A stretch of DNA of 43,450 bases, taken from the NCBI GenBank assembly GCA_946409405.1, contig CAMJWL010000006.1, forward strand, positions 1 through 43,450, read 5' to 3'. Position 1 is the stretch's first letter; each line of letters opens with the position of its first letter. This DNA is from an uncultured Bacteroidales bacterium. Its GTDB lineage: Bacteria > Bacteroidota > Bacteroidia > Bacteroidales > UBA3824. The translations under genes and the position numbers were made by a program. Positions 41,807 through 43,450 of this stretch are shown piece by piece. The notes under the pieces are model-generated. The model was not told the origin of the DNA. It did not search any database and saw only the letters and a program-made list of their open reading frames with translations.

Positions 41807-42534
41807 TTCTTGTCGTCCTCCTTCGCCGTGGTTTTGGTGTCTGTCTTTGCGTCAATAGCGGCTGTGGCTTCGTCGCGTTTTTCCTTCACGTAATATACAC
41901 GGAGGTAGGCAACGTCTTTGAGGAAGTCGATGCGGGTGAAATCCACGCGCTTCACTTTCAATCCTGTGCGCTTCTCCACGTCGGCAATGAGTGCGGGACG
42001 GTCTTCGGTGCGGATTTTCTCGATGCGTTCGTAGATGATGTCGATATGACCCTCGTTTTTGAAGAGCCAATTCTCCAACATCCAGACGCACAGCAAGATT
42101 GCGCCGTTGGTGAGGAACAATTCTGCGAAACTTACCTTCTTGTTTGCCAATGCGTTGACTACCGCGATGCCAATTACCACAAAGAGGTAGGTCATCTCAC
42201 GGATTGGAATTGGGTCGGTGCGGTATTTCAGGATGCCGAACACCGCAAAGAGGCCGAGCGCAAATCCGAGTTCCAATTTCACGTCCTCCAAGAGGAAGCA
42301 CAACAGGAATATCGAGACTCCAAGCGCGAAATAGGTGAAGATGAACTCGTGCCTGCCCGTGGAGCCCTTGTCGTAGATGCACCTGATGAGCACGTACAAC
42401 ACTCCCACTGTGAATACAAGCCTGAAAAGCAACTTGCCGAAATCCCAAAAGTCGATGAGACTCAGGTTGAAAATCTTGACGTCTTCCAGACTCGTGGCGG
42501 AAGTCGTCTCTTGCAAAATATCCAATAATTCCAT
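41803..42534 (-). CDS. DUF4956 membrane protein
   Basis: A 243-residue protein with an N-terminal amphipathic part (LEDVKIFNLSLIDFWDFGKLLFRL), about four membrane helices (between about 35 and 155) containing the family wording GFALGLFAVFGILKYRTDPIPIREMTYLFVVIGIAVVNAL, and a cytoplasmic ferredoxin-like domain (about 160-230, KVKRVDFTRIDFLKDVAYLRVYY). The tail is Lys/Asp/Thr-rich. DUF4956 genes commonly sit beside VTC-domain genes, as here (18 nt apart), suggesting a joint membrane function in polyphosphate or related polymer metabolism. Confidence 0.88.
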   Translation of the reverse strand: MELLDILQETTSATSLEDVKIFNLSLIDFWDFGKLLFRLVFTVGVLYVLIRCIYDKGSTGRHEFIFTYFALGVSIFLLCFLLEDVKLELGFALGLFAVFGILKYRTDPIPIREMTYLFVVIGIAVVNALANKKVSFAELFLTNGAILLCVWMLENWLFKNEGHIDIIYERIEKIRTEDRPALIADVEKRTGLKVKRVDFTRIDFLKDVAYLRVYYVKEKRDEATAAIDAKTDTKTTAKEDDKK

Positions 42535-42552
42535 TTTGATTGATTATGTGTT

Positions 42553-43353
42553 TTAATTGTTGAAAATTCTTTTGCTCAACTCCTCCGGCATAAAACAGCC
42601 TTCGAGCCGTTTCTGGATGGTGCGGATGCGCTCCTTGAATAGATTGTACTTCACCGGCTGCAACGCCAAAACCCTGCCAATGCAGTATTTGGAGAATGAC
42701 GCCTGCTTGATGCCGTTGCGTGCAAGCACTTTTTGGAGCGGCGACTTGGGTGCTCCCGCCTCGTGTTTGAGTTCCACCATCGAGAAGCCGTCGGTCTCGG
42801 TGCTGGAATCGTCGGGGGTCTTGAAACCCAGTTCGCAGTCTATCGTGCAACGCTCGCCCATATCCTTGCGTACAAGTGTGATACGGTGGAAGTGGTTTTG
42901 TATCACTGCTTTGAGCGACGCGGGGCTGATGCTTTCTGGAATATGCTCCGCGAGGAAGTCGTATTCTTCGGGGACGATTTCGCTGAGACTCGATGTGATT
43001 TCGATGCGCTTTTTCTTGGTCTTGCCCTTATTGTTCTTGTGTTTTATTTCAAGGAACCTGTTGCCGGTGTCCACGTATGTACGCTTGCGCACCTTGTAAC
43101 GGTCTTTTTTGCCGTTTTGGTGGGCGGTGAAAAACGTGTTGTCCGGCGTGTCGAAATATACGGTTTCGTACTCCATATACCTCAACCCGTTGATTTCCAC
43201 GATGTAGTAGTCGTCAACGATGCTCGGCAAGATTTCCTCAAAAAGCACATCCGTCCTCAGTGGAAACTTGGTGTCGATACGGTTCATAAAATTTGCCTTG
43301 CCGATGTCGCCAAGACCAATTCCTGCAAACCTGTACAATATGCTTTTGTCCAT
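42553..43353 (-). CDS. VTC-domain polyphosphate polymerase-like protein
   Basis: A 266-residue soluble protein that is almost entirely one VTC tunnel domain: NRIDTKFPL near 25, YETVYFDTPDN, the basic strand KDRYKVRKRTY, EIKHKNNKGKTKKKR, the acidic ELGF strand, and MVELKHE with KYCIGR near the end. Charged residues from opposite strands line the tunnel in yeast Vtc4, where ATP is polymerised to polyphosphate. Whether this protein makes polyphosphate is not shown. It begins the operon VTC-DUF4956-DUF2490-LytTR; no CotH gene is seen in the window. Confidence 0.88.
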   Translation of the reverse strand: MDKSILYRFAGIGLGDIGKANFMNRIDTKFPLRTDVLFEEILPSIVDDYYIVEINGLRYMEYETVYFDTPDNTFFTAHQNGKKDRYKVRKRTYVDTGNRFLEIKHKNNKGKTKKKRIEITSSLSEIVPEEYDFLAEHIPESISPASLKAVIQNHFHRITLVRKDMGERCTIDCELGFKTPDDSSTETDGFSMVELKHEAGAPKSPLQKVLARNGIKQASFSKYCIGRVLALQPVKYNLFKERIRTIQKRLEGCFMPEELSKRIFNN

Positions 43354-43378
43354 ATTTTTATCTATGAATAATCGGGAT

Positions 43379-43446
43379 AAAAATGCCGTTTAGGAAGTAA
43401 GACCTTGCTATTTATAAAAGGTTTAAAATACTAACGGCATTTTTTT
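43379..43446. terminator. Hairpin at the right edge, upstream of the VTC gene
   Basis: AAAATGCCGTTTAG (from 43380) pairs with CTAACGGCATTTT (43431-43443), with one bulged T. T-runs occur on both strands. The 37-nt loop contains a smaller ACCTT/AAGGT stem. It may end a gene lying beyond the right edge or form part of the VTC leader. The 97-bp stretch before the VTC gene has no exact TAnnTTTG box. Confidence 0.6.
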
Positions 43447-43450
43447 CAAT

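Overview
The window looks like a chromosomal segment from a member of the Bacteroidetes, most likely order Bacteroidales. The evidence is a TonB-plug type outer-membrane barrel with a carboxypeptidase-regulatory N-domain, SusC-like VVVVGYG wording, a DUF2490 protein, LytTR and ECF regulators, the gene pair 'small membrane protein - mutL' followed by two rhomboids, and promoters of the Bacteroidetes form TTTG-N20-TAnnTTTG. I place it by protein wording only; no rRNA or tRNA gene is visible.

Layout. 1-5.1 kb: the tail of an unknown gene, a periplasmic HtrA/Deg protease (+), and a large outer-membrane barrel protein (-) with related hairpins on both sides. 5.1-23.6 kb: a long minus-strand division and cell-wall (dcw) cluster in the order mraZ-rsmH-ftsL-ftsI-murE-mraY-murD-ftsW-murG-[lipoprotein]-murC-ftsQ-ftsA-ftsZ, continuing into a double SiaB-like kinase and a SiaC-like phosphoprotein. 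It makes lipid II precursors (MurC/D/E, MraY, MurG), polymerises and crosslinks septal peptidoglycan (FtsW, FtsI) and builds the Z-ring (FtsZ, FtsA, FtsQ, FtsL). mraZ has an exact -7 box and a three-copy 10-bp operator. 23.7-24.05 kb: upstream of mraZ, on the same strand, there is a self-contained transcription unit of about 310 nt with no convincing ORF. It has an exact promoter, a 5' stem-loop at the predicted start, several GC-rich stems and an intrinsic terminator, and I read it as an unrecognised structured RNA. 24.3-28.6 kb (+): an ECF sigma factor, a one-pass membrane protein in the anti-sigma position, and two exported proteins that share C-terminal wording, the second a TlpA-like thioredoxin lipoprotein.

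28.6-40.3 kb: housekeeping genes (RNase R, PgeF, MutL, two rhomboid proteases) interrupted by two solitary AAA-ATPase/DUF234-type genes. Both ATPase genes are bordered by hairpins. Hairpins at three places around these two genes have different stems but a loop of exactly 17 nt with the pattern CTCnnT...nnCAC. The second ATPase lies between near-identical 70-bp direct repeats and separates two rhomboid genes that I would expect to be neighbours, so it looks like an inserted cassette.

40.3-43.4 kb (-): a VTC-type polyphosphate polymerase domain protein, a DUF4956 membrane protein, a DUF2490 outer-membrane protein and a LytTR response regulator, closely spaced as a likely operon.

The best candidates for undescribed biology are the ncRNA unit upstream of mraZ, the hairpin-bordered ATPase cassettes, and the Sia-type phosphorelay attached to the end of the division cluster.
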